DNA from: Trichopria drosophilae
Taxonomy: Eukaryota > Arthropoda > Insecta > Hymenoptera > Diapriidae
Length of the DNA stretch: 64,000 bases
Assembly: GCA_030407085.1 (NCBI GenBank)
Contig: CM059582.1
Location: 86,947,501-87,011,500, forward strand
Reading direction: 5' to 3'
This document shows positions 21,801 to 34,330 of the stretch, in pieces. Positions within the stretch are counted from its first letter, which is position 1; every line of letters starts with the position of its first letter. Position numbers and translations under genes: made by a program. The notes beneath the pieces are model-generated. The model did not search any database. It saw nothing but the letters and a program-made list of their open reading frames with translations, and was not told the DNA's origin.

Positions 21801-22692
21801 TTTTTTATCATTTGGGATGCTGTCAAACAAAATTCATACTGAAACGCGAAATTTGAATCCGCTGCTGTGAATCCGCTGCTAGTTTCAGCTTCATAGTTGA
21901 AAGGGTGAATTTTAAAATTAATGCTTAATAGACATAATTAAACGTCATTTTTCGACAATTGTTGATCGATTTTAAAATAAATGCATTGAAAAAGAAGCAT
22001 GTACATATATATATAATTTTTTTTCATACCGTATACCGTCCTTTCCTAATTTGACGTAATGGTACTTTATACCACCAAAAATATTTTTTTCATTCCACTT
22101 TCTTTTAAAGTTCTCACTGTCTTTTATTGCTGACATTTTAAATAAATATATACGTCAGATAAATAAATACGTCAGAAAAAACTGCGTTATATGTCAAAAA
22201 AAAAAAACGAATTAGTAACTATGACAACTCGATCCGAATTTCAAATTCACGGTGTTCTATTCTCCAAGTTTCAAATTGAGTAACATAATATTAATAATAA
22301 TATAATATAATAACAATATAGTAATATAATATAATAATATAATAATGGGCAAATTTGACATTTTTAATATCGAGCTTTTACAAATTTTGTGTAACGTCAG
22401 ATTGCCAAAAATGTGAACAAAAGTTTTACAAATTATAATTATCGTCAGAGTGATACAAATATGATTTTTTAAACATAGCAAAGATCTATAAAATTTATAT
22501 GCTAATAGATAAATATTGTATGTACTAAAGGATAAATGGAGCGGGCATTCAAAAAATTTCCAAGAAATGTACTTGGCGGCAATTACAGTTAACATGCCTG
22601 TAATACATCGTAGGCACATTACAAGTTCAGAATTGGAGTTGAATAATAATTTTAACGAATTTAGGGCTCTTATATTCAATAATACAGACATA
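21800..22692. other. AT-rich spacer with old repeat copy
   Basis: No gene is seen. The part 22556-22680 is a diverged direct copy of 24332-24450 (sharing AGTTAACATGCCT and related words). Confidence 0.5.
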
Positions 22693-24286
22693 CCCGCTAA
22701 ACATGTAACATAAATGAAACGTTACATGTTATCTCATTTATGGCAAAAAAGTAACGTTTCGTAACAACGTCTTGACACCGTTTACACCACGTTCCACGAT
22801 ATCTAAATACGTAAAGGTAATGCGTAACATTACCAGAATGTCAATTTATAACAGTTTCAAAAACGTTTTATGGAATCGTTTCTGCAACGTCACAAAATCA
22901 CCAGGGAAATTTAAAACGGCACATTCAGGTTACTAACTTAACATTCATGTAATGTTACGAATGCGACGTTTCATAGCCATGATTTATTGCATATCTTCTA
23001 TCGTTTCGGCCGGTTCCATCTCAGACTTCGCCATCAAGATTCGGAAGCTTTCGAATGCAGCATTTATTTTCGTATATTAGCATGATTTACATGCAATCTT
23101 TTTCTTCTTATAATTATTCTTTTTTCTGGTGCATAATATTATTTGCTATTATTAATTTTGTTCTTTTTATTTCTTATACGTGTGTAACTTAAATACATTG
23201 ATATCCATTAAATTCAATATTTTTTTTTGTAATATTACTACAAAAATTAATTTAAAATATAGAGTAATTTGAGGCTGAGACTGCAATGAAGTGAAATTTA
23301 ACTATTGTTATACTTCACATTTGAAATTGAAACGGGTTTCGTAATATTTAGAGAATATGCATTTTATATATACAGTGTATTTATTTTAAAAAACTCGTTC
23401 GCTTTTAATATATTTATGTACAAAATTTGTAAATTTCCGTCACTTGTCCAGAAAAATAACTCGCACCTTATTATTTTTAATGTAAATTGTATTAAATTTA
23501 ATTCATAATTTAAAAAGTGGTTCACTTGTGTTAATTTTAATATCCGCGTAATTTCATAACTTATTTCCAAGTAGTGCATTTGTAAAATATACGTGTGTCA
23601 ATTAACTTTACATTTTTTTAAACATTGTCTATTAATCCATTTCGTTTCAACAAAATATTATACGGATATCTTAAAAATATTTATTTAAATTACAACAAAT
23701 TACTACAAAATAGTCAAATAATATTAAAATATTATTATTCCCAATATAGAAATGACAAAATTAATTAAACATATCTTGTTTAAACTAAACCCGCATTTAT
23801 CAAGAAGCCTTTTACGATTGAGTATAAGAGCTCTCGTTCGCATGGTAATAGGTATGCGAGCGTAGCGTAGTGGTTAAGACGTCAGCGTTGTAACCGGTAG
23901 ACCCGGGTTCGATCCTCGTTCGGGATGGATTTTTCTTAGGTTCATAGATTTATTTGCGAGTAAAATTATAAAACTACATTCTTTCATAACATATCTAACG
24001 ATACATAAATAATAATAAAATTCGAATTGAATAAAATAATTCGTCGAATTTCTTATAATTTTTATTTATGACCGTTTAATGTAACGTTTTTACAACGTTG
24101 GATGTATAGTTTTCGAACGTCGCAGGTACGTTACGAATGAAACGTTATTTAAAAACCGTAAATGTGGCAGGACATTTCTGGTTCCAAGGACGTCCCAAAA
24201 ATGTTTTTGCAATGAAACAAGTTTGGTCGCATGGCTATAATGCGACGTTTCAAAGATGTTGCTGTAACGGAATATTGTTTAGCGGG
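22693..24286 (+). mobile_element. TIR element A (CCCGCTAAACA ends) with tRNA-like insert
   Basis: The sequence begins with CCCGCTAAACA at 22693 and ends with its exact reverse complement at 24276-24286, flanked by TA on both sides. No protein is encoded. The interior near both ends is crowded with GTAACGTT/AACGTTAC-type words and the centre is AT-rich. A tRNA-like sequence lies at 23853-23928. Ends of this kind recur in three other elements of the window (38851, 39299, 41034). The superfamily is not identified. Confidence 0.65.
23853..23928 (+). tRNA. tRNA-like sequence (pol III box A/B), probably not a functional tRNA
   Basis: The stretch has a box-A-like TAGCGTAGTGGTTAAG and a box-B-like GGGTTCGATCC at tRNA spacing. 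Short complementary ends (CGAGCG with CGTTCG) could form an acceptor-like stem, a four-pair D stem is possible and the T arm folds. The anticodon arm does not form cleanly, so I would not assign an amino acid. It is embedded in TIR element A. Confidence 0.4.
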
Positions 24287-24331
24287 TATCTTTGCAAATA
24301 AATAATATTAAATCAATTTTGAGGCTGTCAA

Positions 24332-26533
24332 AAATGTCTGACAAATGTACTTAAGAGCGACTAAAGTTAACATGCCTCTAATAAACCGCAGGTGTATTAC
24401 AAATTTCAAATCGGAGCTTAATAATAATTATTATGAAATAATTTGTCATCGACTTCTAATAACAATCTTTCAATTGAAAATTTAAAACCGAGTATGTGTA
24501 GTAGTTCATATTTTCATATCATTAAAATAGGAGTTAGCACGCACCAACGTAAATAGTAATAGATTGATTGCGTGATGGCGTATTGCACAATTGGTGCTTT
24601 TAAATAACGGAAAGCTTCAATATTGGACAATTTTGCAATAGGTTATACCGAAACTAACACGACAAGTTCGCCTTTTTAATTGCGAAGTAATGAAAAGTAA
24701 TTTTTAATGTAGAATTTGTATAGGCATTTACGGGTTAGCACGCACCAACATTGACTGTAATAAATATTGCATTGAAAATATTTATCCGATATTGAAACTA
24801 AAGATAATAAAGCGATTAACTTTACTACTAACCTACATCTTCAAAAGATGCGTGGCAACCTGCAGGTCATCAGAGACGGATGTTCTTTGTCGGGATAGCT
24901 TCTGCTGAGAGCCATCCTTGTCCATCATCCACCATCCTCCTCGGCTGTTTTTGTCCGTCTGCTCCAAATTTAGGTGGGGTCATGGAACTAAAATTATCAA
25001 CAAAGAATCAATTTCTAATATTACAAATAATATACAATTGAATAATTTCTGTACTTATCTGATGCGGACACAATCTCCTAAGACGACTCCTGGTGTTGTT
25101 CACATCCGGGTTCCCGTTTCCACAACTTCTGCGAGTGGTCTGCTCCATTTTGCTGGCACATGTATAATAGAGAGAGAAAGCGAGCGAAAAGATAAGGACA
25201 GACAGATGTGACAGGTCGTGCGCGCGCGCCCATATTACATGGACAATGCGTACGCATTCACACAATAAAACGGTTACATACACACATACATACCCCGAGA
25301 AAACTTGCCATAGACCAACGAAGAATTAAGAGCGCTTGTACAGAAGTGGAGGGCAATTTCTCCACGGCACACCCGCTCTTAGCCAATAAGAATCGACTTC
25401 GCCAATGGCTTGATAGTCTGGGCCCATCTACAAATTTTATACTTTACGGTTGGTTGGCAAGTACATACCTATATGTACCAGGTGTATATGTTTTGACACA
25501 TTTGTGTATATGTTTTCCAGGAGATGCTCTAGGTCCGACCCCACAACTCCTCCACTCGGAACTAGCTGAAAAGGGATCCCGATACAACAAGGAGTCGTTC
25601 CAAGGGATGGTGTCGGCTTTTTCATCAGATAAGTATACACAGATTATCCAATTCTATATTATTTTTAATGTAAAAAATTGATTCTTTGTGGGTATATTTT
25701 CAGTTAATTTGGAGCAGCCACACAACAGCCGAGGAAAACAACGACGATGGGCCCTAGGAGTTGCGGAAAGTATCGTGACAAAACCTCTGTCTTTGATGTC
25801 ATGAAGGTTACAATTGGACTTTTGAATATAGGTTAGTAATGAAGATAAACCCTACACTGTGAAAAAGTGTAAAAATGCCTACCAAGTGCGTTTGAGAAAG
25901 TAAAGTTCCTACGTGCACATGGGATTCATTTTCATGAAAATAGGAATGTTACAAGGTTATTTTGACTTTGTAAACGATGAAATTACAACGCGTTGAATGT
26001 TTACCTCGCTTAAATATGTTTTGTTATGTAATTAATGAATTAGTTACTAGTACGCCAATATATATTTAATTGAATTAAAAAGATGTAAAAAAAATACTAA
26101 TAAATAAAAATCAAAATAATCAAATTTACTTCACTTGTCTACTGTATAATATGAAAAATGTGATGAATCAATAAAGATTAATTGCGTGTTGGCACATTGT
26201 CAAATTTGTGCTCGTTTTGGGCTTAAAACTTTTCAAACAGGTTATACGGAACCTCTCATGCCATGTTCGCCTTTTTAATTTACTCAATTAACCATTCCGA
26301 CGAGTAGTGCAAACAGGACACCGCACACTTACAAATTGTAATTAAAATAACTTTGTGTTCAAACACCAGTAAACTTTGTAAAAAGTTAAAATAGGAATTA
26401 GCACGCACAAACGTAAATAATAATAGATTAATTGCATGGTAGCGTAATGCACAGTTTGTACTTTTAAATAAAGTAAAAATTCAATATTGCACAATTTTTC
26501 AATAGGTCATGCGGAACCTAATATGACATGTTC
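24332..26533. repeat. Old duplicated non-coding repeat region with inverted segment
   Basis: A sequence ending in TTCGCCTTTTTAATT occurs around 24540-24690, 26170-26285 and 26400-26533 (then split by the foldback element). A second module around 24880-25210 recurs at 28580-28950. Within 24810-25850 the two halves are inverted copies: TACTAACCTACATCTTCAAAAG-like sequence at 24826 is matched by the reverse complement at 25820-25850, and the AAAGAATCAATTT region at 25003 by that at 25680. No protein is recognised. It may be a non-autonomous element or a foldback remnant. Confidence 0.6.
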
Positions 26534-28391
26534 CTGACCCTGAAGTTAGCGGCCGATTCCAGGGGCCGATTCGTGGGAGCGCCGCCAGCGGTTCTCAATT
26601 TTAATAGTTGAAAAACGTTTTGTGCCACGGCCGCTTCGTACGGTTTTGATTCCTGACATTGTTGACAGCCTATAAAAAAAATTCCAACCTCCCCTGACCC
26701 CGCCGAGGTAGTAAAATTGGGAAAAGTTGCCCCAAAACTCTATAACAGCCGACTTCGAAATCTTAAGACTTGAAAAACGTTTTGTGCCACGGCCGCTGGG
26801 TATGGTTTTGATTCCAGACATTGTTGGCAGCCTACATAAAAAATTCCAACCTCCCTGACCCCGCCGAGGTAGTAAAATTGGGAAAAGTTGCCCCAAATCT
26901 CTATAGCAGCCGACTTCGAAATCTTAAGACTTGAAAAACGTTTTGTGCCACGGCCGCTGGGTATGGTTTTGATTCCAGACATTGTTGGCAGCCTACATAA
27001 AAAATTCCAACCTCCCTGACCCCGCCGAGGTAGTAAAATTGGGAAAAGTTGCCCCAAATCTCTATAACAGCCGATTTCGAAATTTTAAGACTTGAAAAAC
27101 GTTTTGTGCCACGGCCGGTGGGTATGATTTTAGTTCCTGACATTGTTGGCAGCCTACATAAAAAAGTCCAACCTCCCCTTACCCCGCCGAGGTAGTAAAA
27201 TTGGGAAAAGTTGCCCCAAATCTCTATAACAGCCGATTTCGAAATTTTAAGACTTGAAAAAAGTTTTGTGCCACGGCCGCTGGGTATGATTTTGATTCCA
27301 GACATTGTTGGCAGCCTACATAAAAAATTCCAACCTCCCCTGATCCCGCCGAGGTAGTAAAATTGGGAAAAGTTACCCCAAATCACTATAACAGCCGATT
27401 TCGAAATTTTAAGACTTGAAAAACGTTTTGTGCCACGGCCGCTGGGTATGATTTTACTTGCTGAAATCGTTGGCAGCCTACATAAAAAATTCCAACCTCC
27501 CCTTACCCCGCCGAGGTAGTAAAATTGGGAAAAGTTGCCCCAAATCTCTATAACAGCCGATTTCGGAATTTAGAGAGCGGAAAAACGTGTTGTGCCACGG
27601 TTGGTTCATACGATTTTGATTCCTGACATTGTTGGCAACCTATATAAAAATTTACAATATCCCCTGACCCCGCCGAGATCGGTAAAATGTGTTATAGAGA
27701 TTTGGGGCAACTTTTCCCAATTATACTACCTCGGCGGGGTCAGAGGAGGTTGGAATTTTTTATGTAGGCTGCCAACAATATCAGGAACTAAAATCATACC
27801 CAGCGGCCGTGGCACAAAAGGTTTTTCCGCTCTCAAAATTCCGAAATCGGCTGTTATAGAGATTTGGGGCAACTTTCCCCAATTTTACAACCTCAGCGGG
27901 GTAAGGGGAGGTTGGCATTTTTTATGTAGGCTACCAACAATGTCAGGAACTAAAATCATATCCAGCGGCCGTGGCACAAAACGTTTTTCCACTCTCAAAA
28001 TTCCGAAATCGGCTGTTATAGAGATTTGGGGCAACTTTTCCCAATTTTACTACCTCGGCGGGGTAAGGGGAGGTTGGACTTTTTTATGTAGGCTGCCAAC
28101 AATGTCAGGAACTAAAATCATACCCACCGGCCGTGGCACAAAACGTTTTTCAAGTCTTAAAATTTCGGAATCGGCTGTTATAGAGTTTTGGGGCAACTTT
28201 TCCCAATGTTATTACCTCGGCGGGGTCAGGGGAGGTTGGAATTTTTTATATAGGCTGTTAACAATGTGAGGAATCAATATCGTACGACGCGGCCGTGGCA
28301 CAAAACGTTTTTCAACTTTTAAAATTGAGAACCGCTGATGGCCGACGCTCCGACGAATCGGCCGCTGGAATCGGCCGCTAACTTCAGGATC
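26534..28391. mobile_element. Foldback-like element, 162-bp subrepeats in inverted arms
   Basis: The ends are inverted copies beginning with a CCTGAAGTTAGCGGCC core, and the 11-bp word ATGACATGTTC occurs directly outside both ends (26523-26533 and 28392-28402). Uninterrupted relatives of the target at about 24655 and 26260 carry only one copy. Inside, seven subrepeats of about 161-162 bp run in one direction from the left end to about 27690, and four run in the opposite direction to the right end. Each unit contains GTGCCACGGCC or its complement and CCGAGGTAGTAAAATTGGG. This is the architecture of Foldback/MULE-type elements with tandem-repeat termini. No transposase is encoded. Long open frames here (54-codon periodicity) are repeat artefacts. 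Confidence 0.85.
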
Positions 28392-28402
28392 ATGACATGT
28401 TC

Positions 28403-29736
28403 GCCTTTTTAATTGCGATGTCCTTTCATTTATTGCATTGAAAGTAATTATTATTTTTAATGAAACGAGTCAGTTGTTTGAAAATTGAAAAATGAAATAT
28501 GTTCCTTGAAAGAAACCTGGTTCGTCTTTTCAAAGTGGTTGATAATAATTTAGCATACAATTTATTTACTTTTTAACTGAAGGGCGATCCATCCTTGTCC
28601 TCCTTCTCGGCTGTTGTCCATCTGCTTCAAATTTAGGTGGGGTCCCGAAACTAAAATTACTAACAAAGAATCAATTTCTTATGTTAAAAATAATATGCAA
28701 TTGAATAATTTGTGTACTTATCTAATGCGGACACCATCTCCTAGGATGACTCCTGGTGTTGGTTAATCCGGGATCCCGTTTCCGCCGCTTCCCCGAGATC
28801 TGCTGCACGATATAATAGGCTGCTCCATTTCGCTATCACACTTACGCCACACATGCAGAAGTTTCGCATGTGTGTATAATGGCGCAACGTGGATAATGTG
28901 TTGAGAGAGAAAGCGAGCAAAAAGAAAAGGACAGACAGCTGTCACAGTTTCCTGCGCCCGTACTCCACGGATAATGCACACACATTCTCACAAAACGTCT
29001 TCCCGCGCTGTACTATACTATCCAGAGTTCCACGTATAGAAAAGTTGTAAATGGCAACGGTGTGCTGTGGCAAAACGTACCGTTCCCGTTCTGCAATATC
29101 CCTCGCTGACCTCAGAAATATTACGAATGCGTGGTGCACGATAAGGTATTATAAGTAGAGGCAGGTTGCACTTCATATGTGTTTATTCCATAGGAAATCC
29201 ACTACAAAATATAATAAACCTAATAACTATGCGGCTAGTAAAAATTAATGCCGGTTCAATAAGATTATGGTCCGTAAAAATTCCGTTTCGACACAAATAA
29301 TGCGCGAGCGTTTTTTTACGTGAACTAATGCGAAGTTCGGCATTTGAATTTCCCGTAGATCGCGTAAAATCGCGGAAATTCTAGTCGAATCTCAGACATA
29401 AAAATTTGCGTAAACGATCGAGAGACCTGACCTTTGCACAACGTTTCACGGAAATTCCCTCTTGTTTCCGAAAATTGAAAGGGTTAAGAACCGGATAATT
29501 CAAATCCGCATTTCATTTCCCGGAAAAGCCGCGAAATTTGAATAAAGACAATTATTACTAAAACGCTGCGAGGTCGGTAACTCGTTTTTTTTTATGGCGC
29601 GTTCCTAGTGGGCGCTTACTCCAGAGATGGTGCAACCGGTATCTCTGGCGGATCGAATACGGTGATGTAAAAACGAACAACGGGAAATGACCCGAGTCGG
29701 TAACCTGTGCGAAACCCAATAGTTCGTTGTCACCCT
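28403..29736. other. Continuation of old repeat, then unassigned spacer
   Basis: 28403-28450 resumes the repeat interrupted by the foldback element, and 28580-28950 is a diverged copy of 24880-25210. From about 28950 to 29736 I recognise nothing. Confidence 0.5.
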
Positions 29737-30122
29737 GTAGCAGTGCGCAACAGGAGATATTCAATTAGAAGACTAATCAGCATGGGTCAGCGCTCATGAG
29801 ATCCTTACCGCCATAAGGTTCGACAGACCAAAAAGGCGTACGTCACCTTACGCCTTGCAAGACAACCCTCCGTCCGAGGATGTCTCCATCTCATTTTTTC
29901 GGAGTCTAATTGTCCCAAAACCTGTCTGTCGCCTGCCAAATCAGCCCCTCTTTTCCCGATTCCTCGTCCTCGACGCGCACCTTCTATTTTTAATAACACT
30001 CCTGTTATATTTTAACATTACTTCTTGTTTCCTATTTCCTTAAGACAGTAGACGGCCCCTCGAAAGCTCGGGAGTGCGGACTACTCTGAGATGAGTGATA
30101 ACGCTCAATTAAGGACGTAACA
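29737..30122 (+). repeat. Possible solo LTR with adjacent primer-binding site
   Basis: The block begins TGTAGCAG and ends GTAACA, consistent with TG...CA LTR ends. It is followed at once by TTGGTGGCACCGATGTTC (from 30124), which looks like the tRNA primer-binding site of a Ty3/gypsy-type element. No gag or pol follows and no second LTR was found in the window. Confidence 0.35.
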
Positions 30123-30149
30123 ATTGGTGGCACCGATGTTCTGAGGGGC

Positions 30150-31254
30150 CGGCTTTGGTAATTAACGTGTAAAATTATTATTATAACTCCAGTTATAACA
30201 ATTACTCATAGCAATGTTCCCAAAGTCCTTCTCCCTTAAAAGAAATATCAAATTTTTTTCTGTTGCAACCCCAGTTACAACAATTTATGGCAGCCGTTTC
30301 CCGAAACAGGTCCGCTTCTGTTAAATTTGATTAACTTTTATGTAAGCTTCAACATAAAAATTGTAGGGAAAAATTATCAATTTGCAAATTCAGATGTAAT
30401 AAATGAATAGTAATATAACACCCCCCCCCCCCACAACATCCATAGTAACAATTATATCTTTTACAATTTTTGTTTTACATTTTGTCGACATAAGTACGTC
30501 TCGGTAGTTCGCGTATGCGGGCCATGTAAGGCGTTTCCCGCCTATCCAGAATGTTCGGCGATTTACACACGCCCGCCGAGACTGGCTTCTTCCGCGGTGC
30601 CACGCGTGATTTGACGCGACTCGCCCAGAGCTCATTATAAGAATGAAACGATGTAACGTGAGTCGGTTTTTAACAAATTAAAAATTTTGTTGTTGGTGTT
30701 TAATAAAAACAAAGCCACTTGGGACAGTAACACAAAATCCACATATTTTAGCCGTTAACAGAAAATATATAAAATCAAGAATAAAATTTTTTTTTCAAAA
30801 TGGATACATATTTTTGCTTATATAAAAACATACCTTAAATTTGAGAATTAAAATGAATCTTCCAAGTTTATGACGTCAGTATGAGCAATACTCATCAACC
30901 AATCATTACAAAACCTTGATTTTAAGTCCCCGTCATATAATAAAATTACCAAATTGAATTGTTTAATCTTGATTCACATATTTTTCACAACGCTCAAATT
31001 TCTTTTGTTCAAAAATTATACGCAGGGAAGTCCCGAATACCTTAAGATAAAATCTCACTGCCTGCATGCTGCGAAACAAGACCTACCATAAGATACTCAC
31101 CGCATCTCTAAAATTGTAACCTTTCTCGCTGTCATCTGGGCAGATAGGCTGGCGCGTCTTCAAGGCTTAAATATAGCAATCGTAACCCGAGTTAGGAGAT
31201 GTAGTATGACCCAATAACCAACTATTATACAATAGATATATACCTAGATATTCT
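30150..31254. other. Unassigned AT-rich spacer
   Basis: It contains a C homopolymer of about 14 at 30419 and no recognisable gene. I see no repeat copied elsewhere in the window. Confidence 0.4.
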
Positions 31255-31269
31255 AGCTATACACCATCT

Positions 31270-31830
31270 AAAGCCACCTATGGCTCGCCCGGTATGGCCA
31301 GATAGAGGAAGAAAAACTGAACCACAATTCCCTTTACGAAAAATACCGGCGAAGTATGGTTTTGAAGTTACTGAACCCTGTAAAATAGCCTAACGGAGGG
31401 AGAGCATAGAGATTGTCGAGCAGTGCTACATTTTTAGCTAATACCGTGAATGAAACCGTAGGAAATTGGCACGGCAGATGGACCGCGCGTTTCTGTTGTT
31501 GGGTGCAAAGTGACGCTCGAATGAAGAAGGCTGTCAGAAATATCGATCGTCTTCAAAATATATGCCTAACCTGCAAGGTGCTTCCGACAGCATGTGAATA
31601 TTGCAATCGATTGGAATTTGAAAAAAAGAAAATTAATTAAAACATAATTTGAAAGGCGACATTACATGTTATCAATACGCGAAATAAATGCATGAATAAA
31701 ATAAACTAGTAAATTTTTAAAATCGATAGATGTTAAAGAGAAAATAAAAGACAGAAAAGTAAGAAAATGTGACCAAAAAGCAAAATCACTGAATAATTAT
31801 CATTAAAAAATATGAACAATGTTAAAATAA
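31270..31830 (+). repeat. Left inverted terminal region of the old 20.6-kb transposon
   Basis: Matches the reverse complement of 51060-51870 across the blocks ATCGATCGTCTTCAAAATAT, GCCTAACCTGCAAGG-like and CATTACATGTTATCAATACG. It includes a short open frame (31413-31640) with CLTCK and CEYCNRLEFE segments that could be the start of the old transposase or chance. Confidence 0.65.
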
Positions 31831-32249
31831 AATAATTAACGGATTAAACCTACCAATTGCATTAGATGTTAAAATGCCATAGTTTGGAAACTTCATAAAC
31901 ATTTCAAACACCTTCCGTCGTAAGCGCTCGGATTCACAAACGTTTAGCCCTTTTCGAAATATTTATAATCTCAACTAGTAATGAAATTAACAACGAAAAG
32001 AGGTAATAGAAAAAAGAAAAGAGAAAAATTAAATTTTAGCAATAAATATAAAGTTGATACAATTTCGATTTGACAGTTACTTGGAATAAACTAGTATATG
32101 AATATGATTTGTTAGCATGCATTGTAATAAATCTAAAGAAATAAAAGGCAATTAATATAACAAAAAGCGAAGAAATCGAAGAGAAAAATTTGCCTCTACG
32201 TCTGACCGAACAATAAAAGTACAAATTTTAACGACAGTCTACTAGTGGT

Positions 32250-32774
32250 CTTTTACGAAAATTCAAAAAAAATTTCCAAGGGCTTCAAGGCATATGATTG
32301 AAGTAGCAAAGACGATTGCTACAGAGAAAAGTATTTTAGAAGGACAAAATCCGAAAAGTCATCCGTCAATAGAAGAGCACGCGACTAATGTAATACTTGC
32401 CTTTTACCAATTGGACAAAATCATTAGAGTAATGCCAGGACAAAAGGATTACGTGTAGGTAAAAGTAGAAGGGAGAAAAACATCATATTAAAAAAAGATT
32501 ACTTTTGAATAATTTAAACGAATTACACCGTGTATTTCAAGAAAAAAATCCTGAGATGCAGTGCAGCTTCTCGAAGTTTGCACAAAACAGTGCATTTTAG
32601 CAGGAGCAAGTGGCACCCATTCGGTCTGCGTGTGTTCCATACATGAAAATGTGAAATTATTAATTGACGGTGCAAATTTTAAATCGCTCACAGTTGATTA
32701 TCACGATTACTTCAATAGAATGATATGCACCCCTTCACCTCTCGACTGCTACATGGGTACTTGTTCTGTATGTC
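32250..32774 (+). pseudogene. Transposase, 5' fragment of the old copy
   Basis: Translated frames in order read AKTIATEKSILEGQ, YQLDKIIRVMPGQKDYV, then GASGTHSVCVCSIHENVKL and DCYMGTCSVCP. The GTHSVCVC...H and CxxxCxxCP pattern corresponds to VCVCVYCANLELL and CILQECNLCPG in the intact transposase at 34.3 kb, so this is a distant member of the same family. Stops and frameshifts are present. It breaks off at CSVCP where the 9.3-kb element begins, and its continuation is found at 42.04 kb. Confidence 0.8.
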
Positions 32775-33089
32775 CACGCGAAGAAAAGGTTTTGCGGGCA
32801 GCGCGCCACAGCCCGCAGCGGCCGCATCCCCACTCTTTCGGGACGGCGAACCCCCGAATTCGGTTAAGTGGAACGTCATAACTCATGACACGTCTACCTT
32901 CCTGGAATTCGGGAACGCTGCCTGCCCGATCCGCGGGTACGCAGCGTTCCCGCGGTTCAGGTGCCGTATTTTCCCGAATGGGACATTCGAAACTTTCGTC
33001 TATATTCATATTGAAACAAACAAAAGCTCATTTTACAATTTTGTGTACCGGATAAGGAAAAATGTGACCTTTCACTGCAATTATGTATA

Positions 33090-33735
33090 GATCAAATCCA
33101 TTTCAAATCAGGCAGGCGGATGAGGTCAAAATTTTAGATTTAATCGGCGATTGAATATGTTATTCTTCAAGAAAAATAAAGGGATACGTATTTTGCCGAA
33201 TTTGAAAATGATCATTTTTAACGAAGTTACGAGTTTTTGAACTTTTAGCGCTAAAATCGAAGAAAACGTAAAATAATTTTTCTTTTGCGTGCCATTTTTT
33301 TTCTAATTAAGTTGATTCATTTTCTTTTGATGATTCTTGTAGGTGACTTTGACCTGTTTTAAAATCCGTTGGATTTTTTTAAAAATCTTCAAAATTAACA
33401 AAATGGCGGCCAATTTTCTAAAAATAAATAAACTCAATTATCTCGAAAACACCACCTTTTTTTTTGCTCAAATTTTTACCAGAAATTCGTATCAGTATGA
33501 AGAAGAATTGACATGAGTTTCAAGCGGGCTAAACCAAAACTGTAGTCAAGGGAATTTTTTTCCCAACATTTTTTTGGTAACTCTTCAAAACAGCTAGAAC
33601 ATTGTAAAATACTTTTGTAATAGACCATTTTCACATATTTTTTCCTCCTGATTACGAAGATAATAATGGAAATCAGCGGACAGACGTACTAAAGACGATA
33701 AATCGTAAAAAAAAATAAAAAAACGTGATTTTTTT
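33090..33735 (+). repeat. Left TIR of the young transposon
   Basis: It is nearly identical to the reverse complement of 36592-37240 and non-coding. It contains AAAATGGCGGCC and ends in AACGTGATTTTTTT. Confidence 0.95.
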
Positions 33736-33757
33736 CATTTTATTGCAGATTGAATAA

Positions 33758-34015
33758 ATGTCAAATCAGGCAGGCGTATAAGTTATGAAATTTAGATTTA
33801 ATTGTCGATTGAATATATTATTCTTCAGAAAAATAAGGGTATAGGTATTTCTCCAAATTTTAAAAGGATAATTTTTAATAAAGTTGTGATTATTTCAACT
33901 TTTAACCTTCTAACTAATAATGAAGACAACATTAAAAAATTTATCTTTTGCGTGCCTTTTTTCCTAATTAAGTTAATTAATTTTCTTTTGCTGATGTTTG
34001 TACTCGACTTACACT
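33758..34015 (+). repeat. Diverged second copy of the TIR, in direct orientation
   Basis: From TGTCAAATCAGGCAGGCG onward this stretch follows the same order of blocks as 33104-33350 (GATTGAATAT, ATTATTCTTCA, CTTTTGCGTGCC) but with many substitutions. It lies just inside the left TIR, and no equivalent is seen inside the right TIR. Confidence 0.85.
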
Positions 34016-34330
34016 ATATTTGTAGTTTTTCGAAAATTTTATTTGCCAAGTTGAAAATTATGAAAGTGTATATAGAAAATAAAGAGCAATTATAAATGAA
34101 GTTTTGTGAAATGTGATGATAGTCATTTCTTTTCATAACCTTTATCTACGTTTACGTTTATTTGAAAGATCGCTATTTTAGTCTACCGAGGATAAATTTA
34201 TAATTTTGTAAGTATTATTTATTTTTTTATTTATATTAATTTTGTTTAGTCCGATATATTCTTGAACAGATACCTATTCTAATTCTTTTTCTAGAATTAA
34301 TTTTGCCGTGTTATGCTATCATAATTTACA

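Noticed and set aside
23853..23928. Functional tRNA gene (also considered at 41404 and 61005)
   Set aside because: Box A and B are good but the anticodon arms do not fold properly and acceptor stems are weak or absent. All are kept as tRNA-like only.
27592..28269. A 225-codon protein with 54-residue repeats
   Set aside because: It lies wholly within the 162-bp foldback subrepeats. Equivalent frames occur on the opposite strand in the other arm, and there is no start context or known domain.
32749..33090. GC-rich frames around 32.75-33.09 kb as an extension of the transposase
   Set aside because: Comparison with the right end at 41.9-42.03 kb shows this is the terminal repeat of the 9.3-kb insertion, and the transposase continues at 42.04 kb.
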